Assembly (NCBI GenBank): GCA_900095095.1
Contig: FMBT01000301.1
Span: forward strand, 62,001-126,000
Direction of reading: 5' to 3'
DNA from: Fragilariopsis cylindrus CCMP1102
Taxonomy: Eukaryota > Bacillariophyta > Bacillariophyceae > Bacillariales > Bacillariaceae
DNA length: 64,000 bases
The position numbers and the translations under genes are program-made. Numbering within the stretch: position 1 is the stretch's first letter; each line of letters begins with the position of its first letter. The notes below the pieces were generated by a model that did not search any database, was not told the origin of the DNA, and saw only the letters and a program-made list of their open reading frames with translations. Positions 32,100 through 42,729 of the stretch are shown here, in pieces.

Positions 32100-32745
32100 A
32101 TGGCATGCTCTCTGCTACATCATTGATGGTTTCTTTTCATAACTCACCACACCAGGGTATGAATTTGATAATTTCTCCTGTAGGAAGGGGCCGGGGAGAG
32201 GGGGTTATACGGCTCCACTCTGATCCACCTAATGGGATGGCAGGCTACTAGTTCCACACAAGAAACATTACTGGATCCACTCCTACTGGTACATGATCAT
32301 GGTTGTGTTTCTTGTTCCTACTTATCAACATATCCCTTATCTCTGTAGACTAGAGTAGAAGTAGTCAAGGTATAACTATTCTAGAAACAACAAGAAACAA
32401 ATTTGGAGCTAAATCATAGTGAGGAATATTTCATCCACATGCTGATGAATGACAGGGGGGTCTTGGGGGCAATAATTTACCCTCCCATGAAGAAAAAACA
32501 AACAAGACAGGGGATCTTGGGGTAAAAGTTTATCCCCCATAAAATAGAGATAAACCAAACAAGAACAGTTGCCAGCCTTTGGCACACTTTGCAACAGTAA
32601 TGTTACATAGTATGCAAGACATCATAACACATCAATGCAAGAATCATATATAATATTTTGTCCAGCAAGTCTCAATTCCAAGGGAATCTAAAAAAATGCA
32701 CTATCTACACTGCTATGCTACTGGAAGATTTCCAGTAAAGATTGG
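32100..32745 (+). repeat. Dispersed repeat, copy A
   Basis: This segment matches, in inverse orientation, parts of the region around the Copia element. 32100-32325 corresponds to about 52955-52735 (GGGATGGCAGGCTACT, CATGATCATGGTTGT). 32325-32745 corresponds to about 45780-45325 (TAGACTAGAGTAGAAGTAG, GTCTTGGGG blocks, CATAGTATGCAAGACATCAT). About 85 bases near 32610-32690 are almost unchanged between copies. No conserved reading frame was seen in this copy. It lacks about 1.1 kb present in copy B. Element class unknown; probably the noncoding end of a retroelement-like repeat. Confidence 0.8.
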
Positions 32746-33155
32746 ACTATATTTTCAACTGTGCTCAATATAAATACAACACATCAAAGATATTCCAATC
32801 AACTTGCGCATTTACTTGTGTGATGTTCAGTTAAGATCAACAAGTACAAGACTATCAATTTATTCGTGTTTCTACTAGTTGGCTACTACTAAGTAGTTTT
32901 ATGTTGTGTATCTATGTCCGCCCGTCTCATGTCAAATTCATCTTCGGTCCTAATCTATCTACCACTATTTGAATACTGCTAGTAGATACTACTACTACTA
33001 CTACTGGCTAGAATAATAGGCATATCATTGTTAGTATTTATATACACATATTATAATGTAAATGTATCGGACCTTTTTCCACCCACCCACCCACACACCC
33101 ATTTACACACCCATCCATCCATTCATCCATCCGTCCCCTCCATTCATTCATTCAT
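32746..33155. other. Intergenic, no gene seen
   Basis: Spacer between the dispersed repeat and the sulfotransferase-like gene. It ends in CCATCCAT/CATTCATT tetramer repeats (about 33080-33165) that run into the stop region of that gene. Confidence 0.5.
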
Positions 33156-34921
33156 TCATTCATTCGTCTGTTCGTTTATTTGTCGTAAGAGTGAAGTCCG
33201 CTTCTTCTTAGATATGAAACGATATATCATAATGGAGAAACCACCTGCTAACAACAAACTAAAAAATATACTCGAAGTTGTCGTGTCGTGCTTGAAAATC
33301 GATGACATTGATGGTATAAATGATGGGTCCATAGTTGTTGTTGTTGTTCGTGACGATAATGACGACGAACCGTCAGTAGATTCAGTATTATTGCTGCCAA
33401 ACGACGACAACGATATTGTTGTTGTTGTTGTTGTTGTTGTTGCTAATGGTACTTTCTTCCATACCTTCCTTGCTTCAATTGATTTTAGACTGATATGAAC
33501 TGGTCCAAAATCAGGTAGTTGTGGTTGTTGTTGATGTTGCTTGTGATATTGTTGTCGTTGTTCCCGATGATGACGTTGTAATGGTGATGCCAATGTCAAT
33601 GATGGCGATGACGATGACGTTGTTGATAATGTACTACCGGTAGATTTATTAGTAGTAGTAGACGTCAACGTAAATGAAGATGGCGAACCCAAATAACTTG
33701 AACCAGGATTACAACATCCATCATAACCAAATTGTTTATATATAAATGATTCAGATTTAGGTGACATCACTTGTTGTACTAGATCATCATTTTGAGCAAA
33801 GAAGACACCACATGATGCATGATGCTTTGATCGTGGATCACCTAATGGATCATCTTTTGTTACTGTATAATATCGTAATTCACGACTACGGCCACGAAGA
33901 TGATGATGGTAATGATGATGACTGTTTACTTCAATTTGTTTTTGTTTCTGTTTTTCTTCTTCTACCTCATCTTTCAGTTGGGATAGAGTTTCTGATGTCC
34001 AATCAACATACCCACCTTGATCTTCATATCTGTTAAGACATTCGAATAAAGTTTGTTGGAAATTTTCAACAACAACCCAACAATCAACGTTATTTACAAT
34101 ATTATCATTACTGGAATCAAGGTCAACGTTGGCAATGTTGGCAACGTTATCACTGTCATTCTCGTCATCACTACCATAACTAACATTAACCCGACGTCCA
34201 ATTTCAGCAATAACTAATGTATGATTCATCCATTTATGAAATCTTTGTATATCATCTGTTGTATTAAAGTATGGTGGTGACGTGCCATATAATTCTGTAT
34301 CTGGTAATATTTGATTTCGAAATTGACCATGACCTAATGAACCGAAACTCCATAAACTAACATATTGTGAACATGGTTCACGTATTGTACCAATTATATA
34401 TCCACGGTCTTTATCTTGATGAGTAGTTCTTGAAAATTCACCATTATTGATAAATGTATTATTTAGACTGGAAGTAGAAGAAGAAGAAATGGATGAAATA
34501 TGATCCCATTGATTTGATTTACAACCAGATGGATTGATTTTACCGGTATATTTATTTCTTAAGGCTACCTTACATTTGATTTCATTTATTTTAAATCCTC
34601 TTATTATCTTTAATACTGACCCACCACCTTTTTTCGCGTGAATGGGATGATAATAGAATAGAATAGAACAGGACGAAAATAAGATGGAACAAAAGGTAAA
34701 TCCCATACAGAGTGCAGACAACGACGAGGAGAGGATGGGATATGGGATGGGATGAAAGCAGGTGAGATGCCATATGTTGAACAAAACGCAAACGTAAACT
34801 TTAAATCAAACCTACATACCGTACCTGCTTTTGGATTATGATTAAAGATCAACAATGGACGAGAAGTAGGTAAAATAATCGCGTCGTCCTTCTCATGCTC
34901 ATGCTCATGCTCATCATCCAT
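33156..34921 (-). CDS. Sulfotransferase-like protein, two exons
   Basis: Proposed exons 34921-34825 and 34627-33156 on the minus strand, removing a 197-base intron (GT at 34824, AG at 34628). The splice restores FNHNPKAGGGSVLKII at residues 26-40, the phosphate-binding loop of sulfotransferases (PKxGGTS-like). It gives 522 residues from ATG 34921. The second frame alone has no upstream ATG, which supports the intron. A second co-substrate motif is IGTIREPCSQYVSLWSFGS (about 110-128), with the Arg and Ser expected for 3'-phosphate contact. YVDW, DDIQRFHKWMNHT and SCGVFFAQNDDLV look like conserved family blocks. Low-complexity Ser/Thr and His inserts and a C-terminal membrane segment (about 482-505, SSIFFSLLLAGGFSIMIYRF) follow. 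Likely a Golgi sulfotransferase acting on glycans; the acceptor is unknown. Confidence 0.65.
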
Positions 34922-34980
34922 TATTTGGTTTTCTTTTTTGCTTTTTGTTGTTAGTAGAGTACTACTACTTTGGGTCGGTC

Positions 34981-35085
34981 ATGTTATGTTATGTTATGTT
35001 ATGTTATGTTATGTTATGTTATGTTATGTTATGTTATGTTATGTTATGTTATGTTATGTTATGTTGCGTTACGTTACGTTACGTT
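34981..35085. repeat. ATGTT x17 switching to ACGTT
   Basis: Seventeen perfect ATGTT units (34981-35065), one GCGTT, then three ACGTT units and an ATTTT tail. As in the 27.9-kb array, the variant unit differs by C versus T at a CpG. Confidence 0.95.
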
Positions 35086-36061
35086 ATTTTATTTTATGGT
35101 GGTTTGTCAATCAATGATGTGTATGAGAGTAGATGAAAGAAATCGCAAATCATTCAAAGGAACATTCCGACAAGATTTATTGTGATACAAAATTTAAAAA
35201 ATCAAAAAAAAATGGCTCGCTAAAAAAAAAGGGCAGGAAGATACTATTTCTTGGCTTACTAGTAAACAGACACGATTGAGTCACTAGTCAAGTCACGGAA
35301 TTTGTTCTTCGTACGTTCTATTCTATTCTTCGATTGATTCATTGTTCGATGCTGGTTTTAGAGGTGGTGGGGGGTCAAATCCACTAATTAATTTATACCA
35401 AATCCACTAATTTCAATAGTAGAATTTAAAAGGTATTCCTCCTTTCCTCCATCCCCCTACTACCTCCACCTACTACGTCACCCCCTATCGCCGTCACACA
35501 ACCAACTCGAACCACTGACCTCACACTAATGCTGGTGCTGTTCACAACTACACTACACTAGATTAACTAATTTTATTTATAATATTCCTAAAGATAACTT
35601 GTACTTATACTTTAGTTCCACACAAAAAATCACGTAAATAACGCGTCGAACACAAAATAACACGTAAATAGCACATACAATACAATCTTTTATATACATG
35701 TTCGGTGCAGTGTAACAGGTGACCGACGAAAGAAGCGACGTTCCGTCAATCCATGTCGTCTCGTGATGGCATGTGATGTGAAGTTAATCAGTAAAAAATA
35801 GTGGATACCGTAATGGGTACCGTAATGGGTGTTGCGCGAGACTAGAAAAAACGCGTTAAAAAATAGTGGATAATACATAAATAAGTAAAGTGGACTATAA
35901 TATATATAAATATATAGCTGAGACTTGATTGACTATACTGCTGAAACACACACATATTCAATTCAAAACCATACTACCCATATGCTATCAATTCTATCCT
36001 CGACTTCTACTTCTGGGTGGGGGGGGGCAACTATGAACATTCTGCAGGGCTTCAAAATTAA
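35086..36061. other. Intergenic, no gene seen
   Basis: Includes a tandem ACCGTAATGGGT pair near 35805-35830 and the box GACTAGAAAAAACGCGTTAA with AAAATAGTG at about 35848-35872, which recurs at 38526. Otherwise no coding signal. Confidence 0.45.
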
Positions 36062-37873
36062 TTAGGATCTATTTTGTCTAGCAAAGCAAGGAATGTCTAA
36101 ACCAAAAATATTTACGACTGCCTGGATTTCATAATCATCAGGGTCATCAGGGTCATCAGGATCATCAGCAGCAGCAGTAGCAGCAGCAGAAACGGTTGCT
36201 GTAGCTGGAGAAGCGATTATCGCATTCGCATTCGCATCGTTGTTGTTGTTGTTGACCAAAATTTCCTCAATTCTTGCCAACATTCTTGCCATTATTTGCG
36301 CATTCGCATCGTTGTTGTTGTTGTTGTTGGCCTCGAGTGCCTCCACTCTTGCCAACATTGTTACCATTTGCGCATTCGCATCGTCGGCAGTTGTCCCATT
36401 AGCATCACCATCAAGTTCACCATCAAGATCACCATCTAATAATAATTGATCATTACCATTACTACCATTACCTCCATCACCACCAACTACACCACCATCA
36501 GATATATTCATATTCATATTCGTATTCGTATTCGAAGTAGTAGTAGTAGTAGTAGTAGTAGTAATATCAGAAATAATACTAGAAACACTACTACTACTAC
36601 TACTACCACCTGCTGCTTCTGCTCCTGCCGACGGATTGTTGTTGTTGTTGTTGTTGTTGAGAAGATTTAAGTCGGCAGAAATATCATCGCCATCGTCGTC
36701 GTCATCTTCGTCAGATGATGATCCATATTCCTCCAATTGCTTCAGTAACAAAGCAAGCGGGTTTTCTTGATCTATATCATCAGCATCATCTAATAATAAT
36801 TGATCATTACCATTACTACCATTATCGTCATCTGTGGAATCGTCGTCGACAAGATCAACGATCTCAGCAGCAGCAGTAGCAGCAGTAGTAGCAGCAGTAG
36901 TAGCAGCAGTAGTAGCAGGACGACGACGACAAGAGAAAAGTGCAGGGGCTGTGATGGACTGTTCAGGAAGATCATCATCATCAGTGTCTTCGTCATCAGT
37001 ATCGTCCATTAAATCAATGACGGATCGGCGAGAGGGTTTTTGTTTACGGTTGCGACTACTACTACTACTACGTGCACTATCATCATCATCATCATCATCA
37101 TTGTCATTGTCATTGTCATCATCTTCATCAGCATCATCGTTGACATCGTTGATTGATGATGTTGCAGCAGGAACAAAATATAATGCCTGGAAATCATGCT
37201 GTTGATGCTGTTGTTGTTGTTGTTGTTGTTGTTGTCCGTCACCGTCATCCTCACCGTCATCGTCAACGCCATTAGCATGGCAATCGAGTACGAGAGGCGC
37301 ATCTTCATTCGGATTATGTTCATCAACGGTAGTGGCAGCTTCTTCTCCTCCTTCTGCTGGTAATTGTGCATCATCGTTGTTCAAACTATTTAAATTATCA
37401 TCAACATCGTCGGCAAGGGACAACTCGTTGAAATAGCGTGTCACATCCTCCTTGGTTGTCAGTAATAATATTTCGTTCTGATCAGGATCGCATTTTTCTA
37501 GTCTAGCACCTATTTTGTTTATGAGCGTCTCTTTTGTGGTTTTGTTTCTTTTCTTATTTCTATTGTTCCCGATTCTTTCAAACGAATACGGAACATATTT
37601 ATCCAAGTCAAAATCAAACTGAACAAACTGGTATCTTTCGAAAAAACACACCTTAATGTGTCTCCTTAACGATCGATTTGCTACATGGAAGCTTCGTCCG
37701 AGCCTTATTGTGTTTTTGTCGTAATCCATATTACCACGACTGTTCTTAATTTCAATAGGAACGCCATACCGGACCATAATGTATGAAAGGTCGGTGAGAT
37801 TATTCTTTTGAAGTCGGAGAAAAGCAGGATACAGCTTTTCGGCCGGTGGATTTGTTATAGTTTGTACCCCCAT
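36062..37873 (-). CDS. Acidic low-complexity protein of unknown function
   Basis: 603 residues from ATG 37873; eight more codons are open upstream but without ATG. The first 115 residues are ordinary globular sequence (YPAFLRLQKNNLTDLSYIMV, KNTIRLGRSFHVANRSLRRH, FERYQFVQFDFDLDKYVPYS) and probably a domain I do not recognise. The middle is dominated by Asp, Gln and Ser runs with RKQKPSRRSVIDLMDDTDDE and EIVDLVDDDSTDDD. These VIDLMDD/IVDLVDD motifs resemble SUMO-interacting motifs (hydrophobic core followed by acids). Near the C-terminus (about 501-550) are two units MVTMLARVEALEANNNNN-DANAQ and MARMLARIEEILVNNNNN-DANAN, shared with the 13-kb gene. The end is DDPDDPDD and a short conserved-looking tail. 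Probably nuclear. Confidence 0.65.
   Translation of the reverse strand: MGVQTITNPPAEKLYPAFLRLQKNNLTDLSYIMVRYGVPIEIKNSRGNMDYDKNTIRLGRSFHVANRSLRRHIKVCFFERYQFVQFDFDLDKYVPYSFERIGNNRNKKRNKTTKETLINKIGARLEKCDPDQNEILLLTTKEDVTRYFNELSLADDVDDNLNSLNNDDAQLPAEGGEEAATTVDEHNPNEDAPLVLDCHANGVDDDGEDDGDGQQQQQQQQQHQQHDFQALYFVPAATSSINDVNDDADEDDDNDNDNDDDDDDDSARSSSSSRNRKQKPSRRSVIDLMDDTDDEDTDDDDLPEQSITAPALFSCRRRPATTAATTAATTAATAAAEIVDLVDDDSTDDDNGSNGNDQLLLDDADDIDQENPLALLLKQLEEYGSSSDEDDDDDGDDISADLNLLNNNNNNNNPSAGAEAAGGSSSSSSVSSIISDITTTTTTTTTSNTNTNMNMNISDGGVVGGDGGNGSNGNDQLLLDGDLDGELDGDANGTTADDANAQMVTMLARVEALEANNNNNNDANAQIMARMLARIEEILVNNNNNDANANAIIASPATATVSAAATAAADDPDDPDDPDDYEIQAVVNIFGLDIPCFARQNRS
36226..36385 (-). repeat. 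Coding repeat module EALEA-NNNDANAL, copy 2
   Basis: Two tandem units of about 75 bases within the preceding gene, encoding M-x-x-M-L-A-R-(V/I)-E-(A/E) helices followed by N5DANA. Similar at the DNA level to 12955-13121, with CATTCTTGCCAACATT and GCGCATTCGCATCGTTGTTG shared. Here it sits near the C-terminus, there at the N-terminus. Confidence 0.85.
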
Positions 37874-39778
37874 TCTTCTTTCGTTCTTATCTGTCAATCG
37901 ATGCTACCGTAAGCTGTGTTGTATCAATTATAATAGGTTGTGATCGTTTGTATGTTTTTCAAGTTAAATGAGATGGTTATGTTGTGTTGTTGCATATCAT
38001 AAGGAGCGCTCACAAGTAGAGAAGGGAGGATACTGAAGGCAATAGAATATTTGTCGTTGTTGTTATTATAGTTTGATCAATTAGAATGGTTAATGTTATG
38101 GTTGTTTGTTTGTTGTTTTTCTTTTGTCGCAAGAATAATCATAACGGTAATTGCTGATTTAAAAAGAGCAACGCCATTCAAAAAAAAAATTAAAGTAACG
38201 ACATTCGCGCAAGAACCGCTTTCAATGCGCGGCTTTCAACTTCAGTTATGCGCTTAAGTGAATGAATCTAGCGCTCCAAAGTCCCGTGTTGTCTATTTTT
38301 GAAAATAAAATTCAAAAAGCGCCGAATTGAAGTTAAGCTAACATGAGGGTGCTGAATCTGAAAATTTTGGTGGCGCTTTTTGATTCTGTCTGTGGTTGCT
38401 GAAAACAGCGTTTTCCTTCTACCGCATGTTTTTCCTTGATGAAGCGCACGTCTGGAGTGAAATTTCAAGAGTAAATGTTAAAAATAAATATTTTCCTAAC
38501 TAATTCAAGTCCCGGGACTTCCCGGGACTAGAAAAACGCGTTAAAAAATAGTGAATTTGAAGTGCGCGTTTTGGTGGATTTTGGTCGAAAAAGGTGGTGG
38601 ATTTGTCCTACAGTAGGACCCTACTGTCTACTATTACTATTGTTCGATTTTAGCAGTAGGTGGGTAGGTAAGTAGGTAGCAATGATCGTGTAGCTACATT
38701 AATAATATACGTACAGTATAACATATTAGGATAAACTAGTAAATTTTTACATGCATGCGCTATCTTTCAGTGAATGTAGTAGTAGTAGTAGTAAACAAAT
38801 AGAATGTTTAGATAGATAGATGATGATGATGATGATGCGGAAGAAGAAGAAAATAGCAATATCACAATGAATAAAGAGTAAATGTGGAATGCATCATATA
38901 CATACCTCCTTTAAAACACGTCGTTTGGATTTTTTTACTGCTACTGTACTGTAGACTTTCAATGCATTCCTGGAAATGCTGTCGGACGGACCTTTTTCAC
39001 GAGACATACATTATATATAACATACATTTTGCATAATATGGTTTGAATCCATCGAAAACGAAATAGAGAAAGAAAACTTCTACTATACTACCTACGTCTA
39101 CGACGCGTCTATCTTATCAAAATATCGACTTTGTTTCTTTTTCTATTTCGTTATCGTCGTCCATCGCCGTCCTTTTTTTTATTTCCGGTCATCTTGAGTA
39201 GAAATAAATAACTATCTCTCTCTTTCTCTCTTTCTTTCTTCCTTCTCCTTTCTTCACAACAGTTACAGTAACAGTAATAGTACTACTATGCTTTGATTTG
39301 TGACGGGGGGAGGTATGAAACCTCTGTTTGACGACGGACGATAGTTCGTCTATCGACGACGACGAAACCTCTGACAACGAACGACGTCCGGAGGGGGTAT
39401 GGTGATGTTACGTCGTAACGTAATGTAATTCTCTATTTATTAGTAGTGTTATATATATAGTAGTGAATGCGATAATTTTTATTATTATTGGTATATATTA
39501 ATTAAGAGATCGATGACCCATTATATTATCAACGGGTCTGTTTGTGGACGTCTTTTTCAAAAAAAATGAAATTATTCGTGTGTCTTTTGTCTTTGTAAAA
39601 TGAAAATCGACTACCTCCCACTATAATATCGTAGTATCAACTTTAGAATTGCTCCTACCTACTCTATCCTATCCTTTGTCATTCGTATCGGTATCATCAA
39701 GAGTAGGATCAAATAATCCCATCCTTTGTCGTTCGTATCTGTATCATCAAGAGATATCGATCAAATGATTTGAATCCA
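37874..39778. other. Geneless interval
   Basis: Contains CCCGGGACTTCCCGGGACTA at about 38511-38530, a tandem GTCCCGGGA-type palindrome, followed by a copy of the GAAAAACGCGTTAAAAAATA box also found at 35854. A 66-residue minus frame at 38268-38468 and a 62-residue one at 39189-39377 have no motif. Two ATCCTTTGTC.TTCGTATC..TATCATCAAGAG copies lie at 39674 and 39721. Confidence 0.45.
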
Positions 39779-40087
39779 TCACGTACTTTCATAGTTTAAT
39801 CTCATTGAGTGTAGAATTTCAGTTTGTCCAGTCTTTAGTTCCGTTACTACTTCTTTCAATTTCTCGTCAAAGTACTCCTTTGTGAGGATGTTCTTGCTGT
39901 TATCGTTATTGCTGTTATCGTCCCCTTGGACAGTCTGATTGTTATAGTCCCCTTGGACAGTCTGATGATTGTTTACAACGTTGATAGTGATTGGATTGCC
40001 ACCACCAGCTGGCAATTGACTGACTAATTGCTGTACAAATGCCAACTGGTTGTTCGGGTCGTCGCTACCGGAAACTATACTCGCCAT
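39779..40087 (-). CDS. Small Asn/Gln-rich protein with NxxVQGDN repeats
   Basis: 102 residues from ATG 40087 (open 14 codons further up without ATG). The N-terminal part NNQLAFVQQLVSQLPAGGG looks helical. Next comes PITINVVNNHQTVQGDYNNQ followed by TVQGDDN, in which NHQTVQGDYN and NNQTVQGDDN form an 8-11-residue tandem repeat. It is reminiscent of short beta-solenoid or homo-oligomerising stretches. The C-terminal third (TKEYFDEKLKEVVTELKTGQ, then TEILHSMRLN) should be a coiled coil. Normal composition outside the repeat and a clean frame support a real gene. I do not recognise a family. Confidence 0.5.
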   Translation of the reverse strand: MASIVSGSDDPNNQLAFVQQLVSQLPAGGGNPITINVVNNHQTVQGDYNNQTVQGDDNSNNDNSKNILTKEYFDEKLKEVVTELKTGQTEILHSMRLNYEST

Positions 40088-42056
40088 GGTTGTAGTCTGT
40101 GTCTGGTTGTTGCCGTCGAAGGTGTACAAGGAGTAAGGATGATTAATGGTAATTAGGAATGAATTTATGAGAACTTATTATTTGCTTTCTCTTGTATTAT
40201 TTGCTGTGTACACTGACACCAGATCGTGTCTTGGTTTGGGGAAGAATGTCTCGTCATAATGCTATATGTTATGTACGACAGCAGTATTTTACGATTACCA
40301 TGTTATGTCCAAAAGAGGAGCTTTACGGCGTTGTATTATTCTTCCCTGTGTATTATTAGCGGGGGGGGATGGAAATCAGCATGATGTTGTGAGCGACGGG
40401 ATGAAGCCAAACAATGCAGTGACATTTTTTATTTTCTTGTGTACTAGTAATGTGTCAATTGCGTCGGTCACCAGAACTTTGAGAGGAAAGAACAAGTTCT
40501 TCTTTGTTTATCTTTTCATCATGCGTAAAAAGATCGCGCCATTAAGGTTAGGGTTTCAAGATGTATGCTGTTTGTTGGCGTCTCCGACGACTGAAGCTCT
40601 ATGATACACTACAAGGAAATTTAAAAAATTAAACAATTTCTACACGATAATACGCGTAAAAATCATTCGCCTAGGTAACTTACTGTCTAACTTTAGTACC
40701 TTATTTTAAAAAATAGGAACGACACACAACGAAACTTTTAATCTATGAAGCACCTGGTTGGATGAAAAATTGACATAACACGATGTGCTGTTTTTTTAAT
40801 GTGCTGTGTAGAGGTAGTCAATCCAATCAAAGTGTGTACTCTCGGATGACGAGGATTGACTGGCACGACAGTCCTCGACTAATCAATTACTGTAGTTAGG
40901 AACGTTCAACGAGAAAAGGAGAACGTGCTAAGAAGCGTTTTTTACTACAGTACAGTACATCGTAACCGACCGACCATCGTACGAATAAGACAAACATTTG
41001 TAGACTGGATATTATGAAGTCTCGTGTGACGTCCATACTGTACATGGAGCGAAAGAAAAAAAACCCAAAAGTACTTCTTGCTGATGAGGATACAGACGCA
41101 GAGTATGAATATGATATACTGTACATTGGTGATGCTTTGGGTGATGCAATTCCTGATGGTGTACTTATATAAATCATACAAAGACTTTACAACCACGGAT
41201 AACCAAAACTTAATCCACCACCAAAAGATTTTCCTATGAATCATATATTGTGTACAACGAATCAAACCGGAAAAAAAAGATATGCGGGGATAATATCCAC
41301 GGTCAATTTAGTACGATCTAGTATAGAGCTGTTCATAAGGTAGGAGGAGAGGAGAGTGTCCTGATAAGAATTATTTATTCCTGGGAGATTTTGTCGATCG
41401 AGGATAGTACAGCGTAGAAACTTGTTTACTGTTACTAGCATAGCTCTGAAGGTCCGATACAGTATCCCCTTGAAATATAATATAAACGCAACACTCCGGA
41501 TAGTATGTATATGGGTTGTAGTCCATCGCTCGCCTTTCATTAACAAACAAACAAACAAACAAACAAACAAACAAACAAACAAACAGCAGCAGCAGTTGTA
41601 GTTGCAGCAGTATCTATTATCAAATGCAATACAGTAGACTTGTGGTATTACTGTACTGTACTGTACTACCCCGTCTTTGCTTGCTTGCTTGTGATTTTCG
41701 TAGCTCATATTATTATTATTATTATTTCATTTTCTTGATTTATTATTACTGTACCACACAATTCTCGATCCGTCCGTTATTTTTTGTTATTTGTTTGCTT
41801 GCCTGTAACTTGTCGTCCTCTTAATATGTTCGTCGTCCGCCTCCATAATAATAGTAACATAACGTACCGTAATGTACTGTACTGTACTGTACTGTCCAGT
41901 ATCATAATATAGTAACCCCCTATTAAAAGATACTACTGTTGAGCCAAAGCAAAACCATGGAATGAATGATGTGTATTCATGTATTCATACCTAACTTGAG
42001 GTAAACAAATGGTACAGTACCTCTGGCAAAAAAGGTGTCACGCATCCATTCCATTC
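40088..42056. other. Geneless interval
   Basis: Frames at 40266-40604 (plus), 40896-41265 and 41262-41708 (minus) are unsupported. Holds an AAAC array (41542-41585) and repeated TACTGTACTGTAC tracts near 41650 and 41874. Confidence 0.45.
41542..41585. repeat. AAAC tetranucleotide array
   Basis: About eleven tandem AAAC units between the TTAAC and AGCAGCAGCAG flanks. Confidence 0.95.
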
Positions 42057-42129
42057 CACCCGATGTGAGGATTGAACTCACGACCACACGATTAAAAGTC
42101 GAGCGTTCTTCCAACTGAGCTAACCGGGT
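42057..42129 (-). tRNA. tRNA-Lys (anticodon TTT)
   Basis: 73 bases fold as a cloverleaf on the minus strand. The acceptor stem ACCCGGT/ATCGGGT has one G-T pair. An A-box-like TAGCTCAGTTGG is present. The anticodon loop CTTTTAA carries TTT. The T arm GTGAG-TTCAATC-CTCAC is perfect, with a good B box, and the discriminator is G. No intron and no encoded CCA. Two mismatches are visible, one in the D stem (C-A) and one in the anticodon stem (T-T), so it may be a weakened copy rather than a main tRNA-Lys gene. Confidence 0.8.
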
Positions 42130-42729
42130 AACTGATGTTGTTATAGAAAGAGGAACATCATGGCTTTTTCTTTCTTTTTTTCTTTGTGTTGTGATGTGTC
42201 AGTCAGTGTTGTAATAAAGAATGTTGTGAGTGAAGTCCTACTGTATAATTCGGATTGAGGAATTTTCAGTGACTAAAATACCCACGACTGATTGATTCGA
42301 TTTCATTTGATTCATGAATTCGACTCAATCGATCAAACACTCGTTTTATTTTTATTGTTTACCTCATTACTGCTTACTTCTCGCGTCGCTGTTACAGTAA
42401 AACAGTACAGTCGCATGTTTGCACACTACTAACGCACGCACGAAAAAAATGAATACCGTGAATCAATCTAGAATTCCTTCGCCGTCGTATAGTACGTACG
42501 TAGACTTTAGTACTGAAATGTACCTACCGTATATCTTAAATCACCGACCACAGCTCTCACTACGAACCAAATTCGCCTCCCAACCCAGGAGCCATCGTCA
42601 ACGAACGACCTATCTCCCTCCTGTCTTTTGTTACCTCTCCTCTCCTCTCCTCTCCTCCTGATCTTCTCACATTAAACTTCTTTTTAGTTTAATCTTAATT
42701 CATCCTAAAAGAATATATCATTCATCAAA
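42130..42729. other. Intergenic upstream of RPL10
   Basis: Promoter region of the ribosomal protein gene, with a pyrimidine-rich CTCTCCTCTCCTCTCCTCCT run at about 42640-42659, a TTTTTAG at about 42682-42688 and an A-rich leader before ATG. The pyrimidine tract followed by TTTTTAG could mark a 5' UTR intron end; no direct evidence. Confidence 0.4.

Noticed and set aside
33028-33498. Plus frame of 156 residues with His and Val runs
   Set aside because: Antisense of the sulfotransferase-like gene and of CCAT/CATT repeats.
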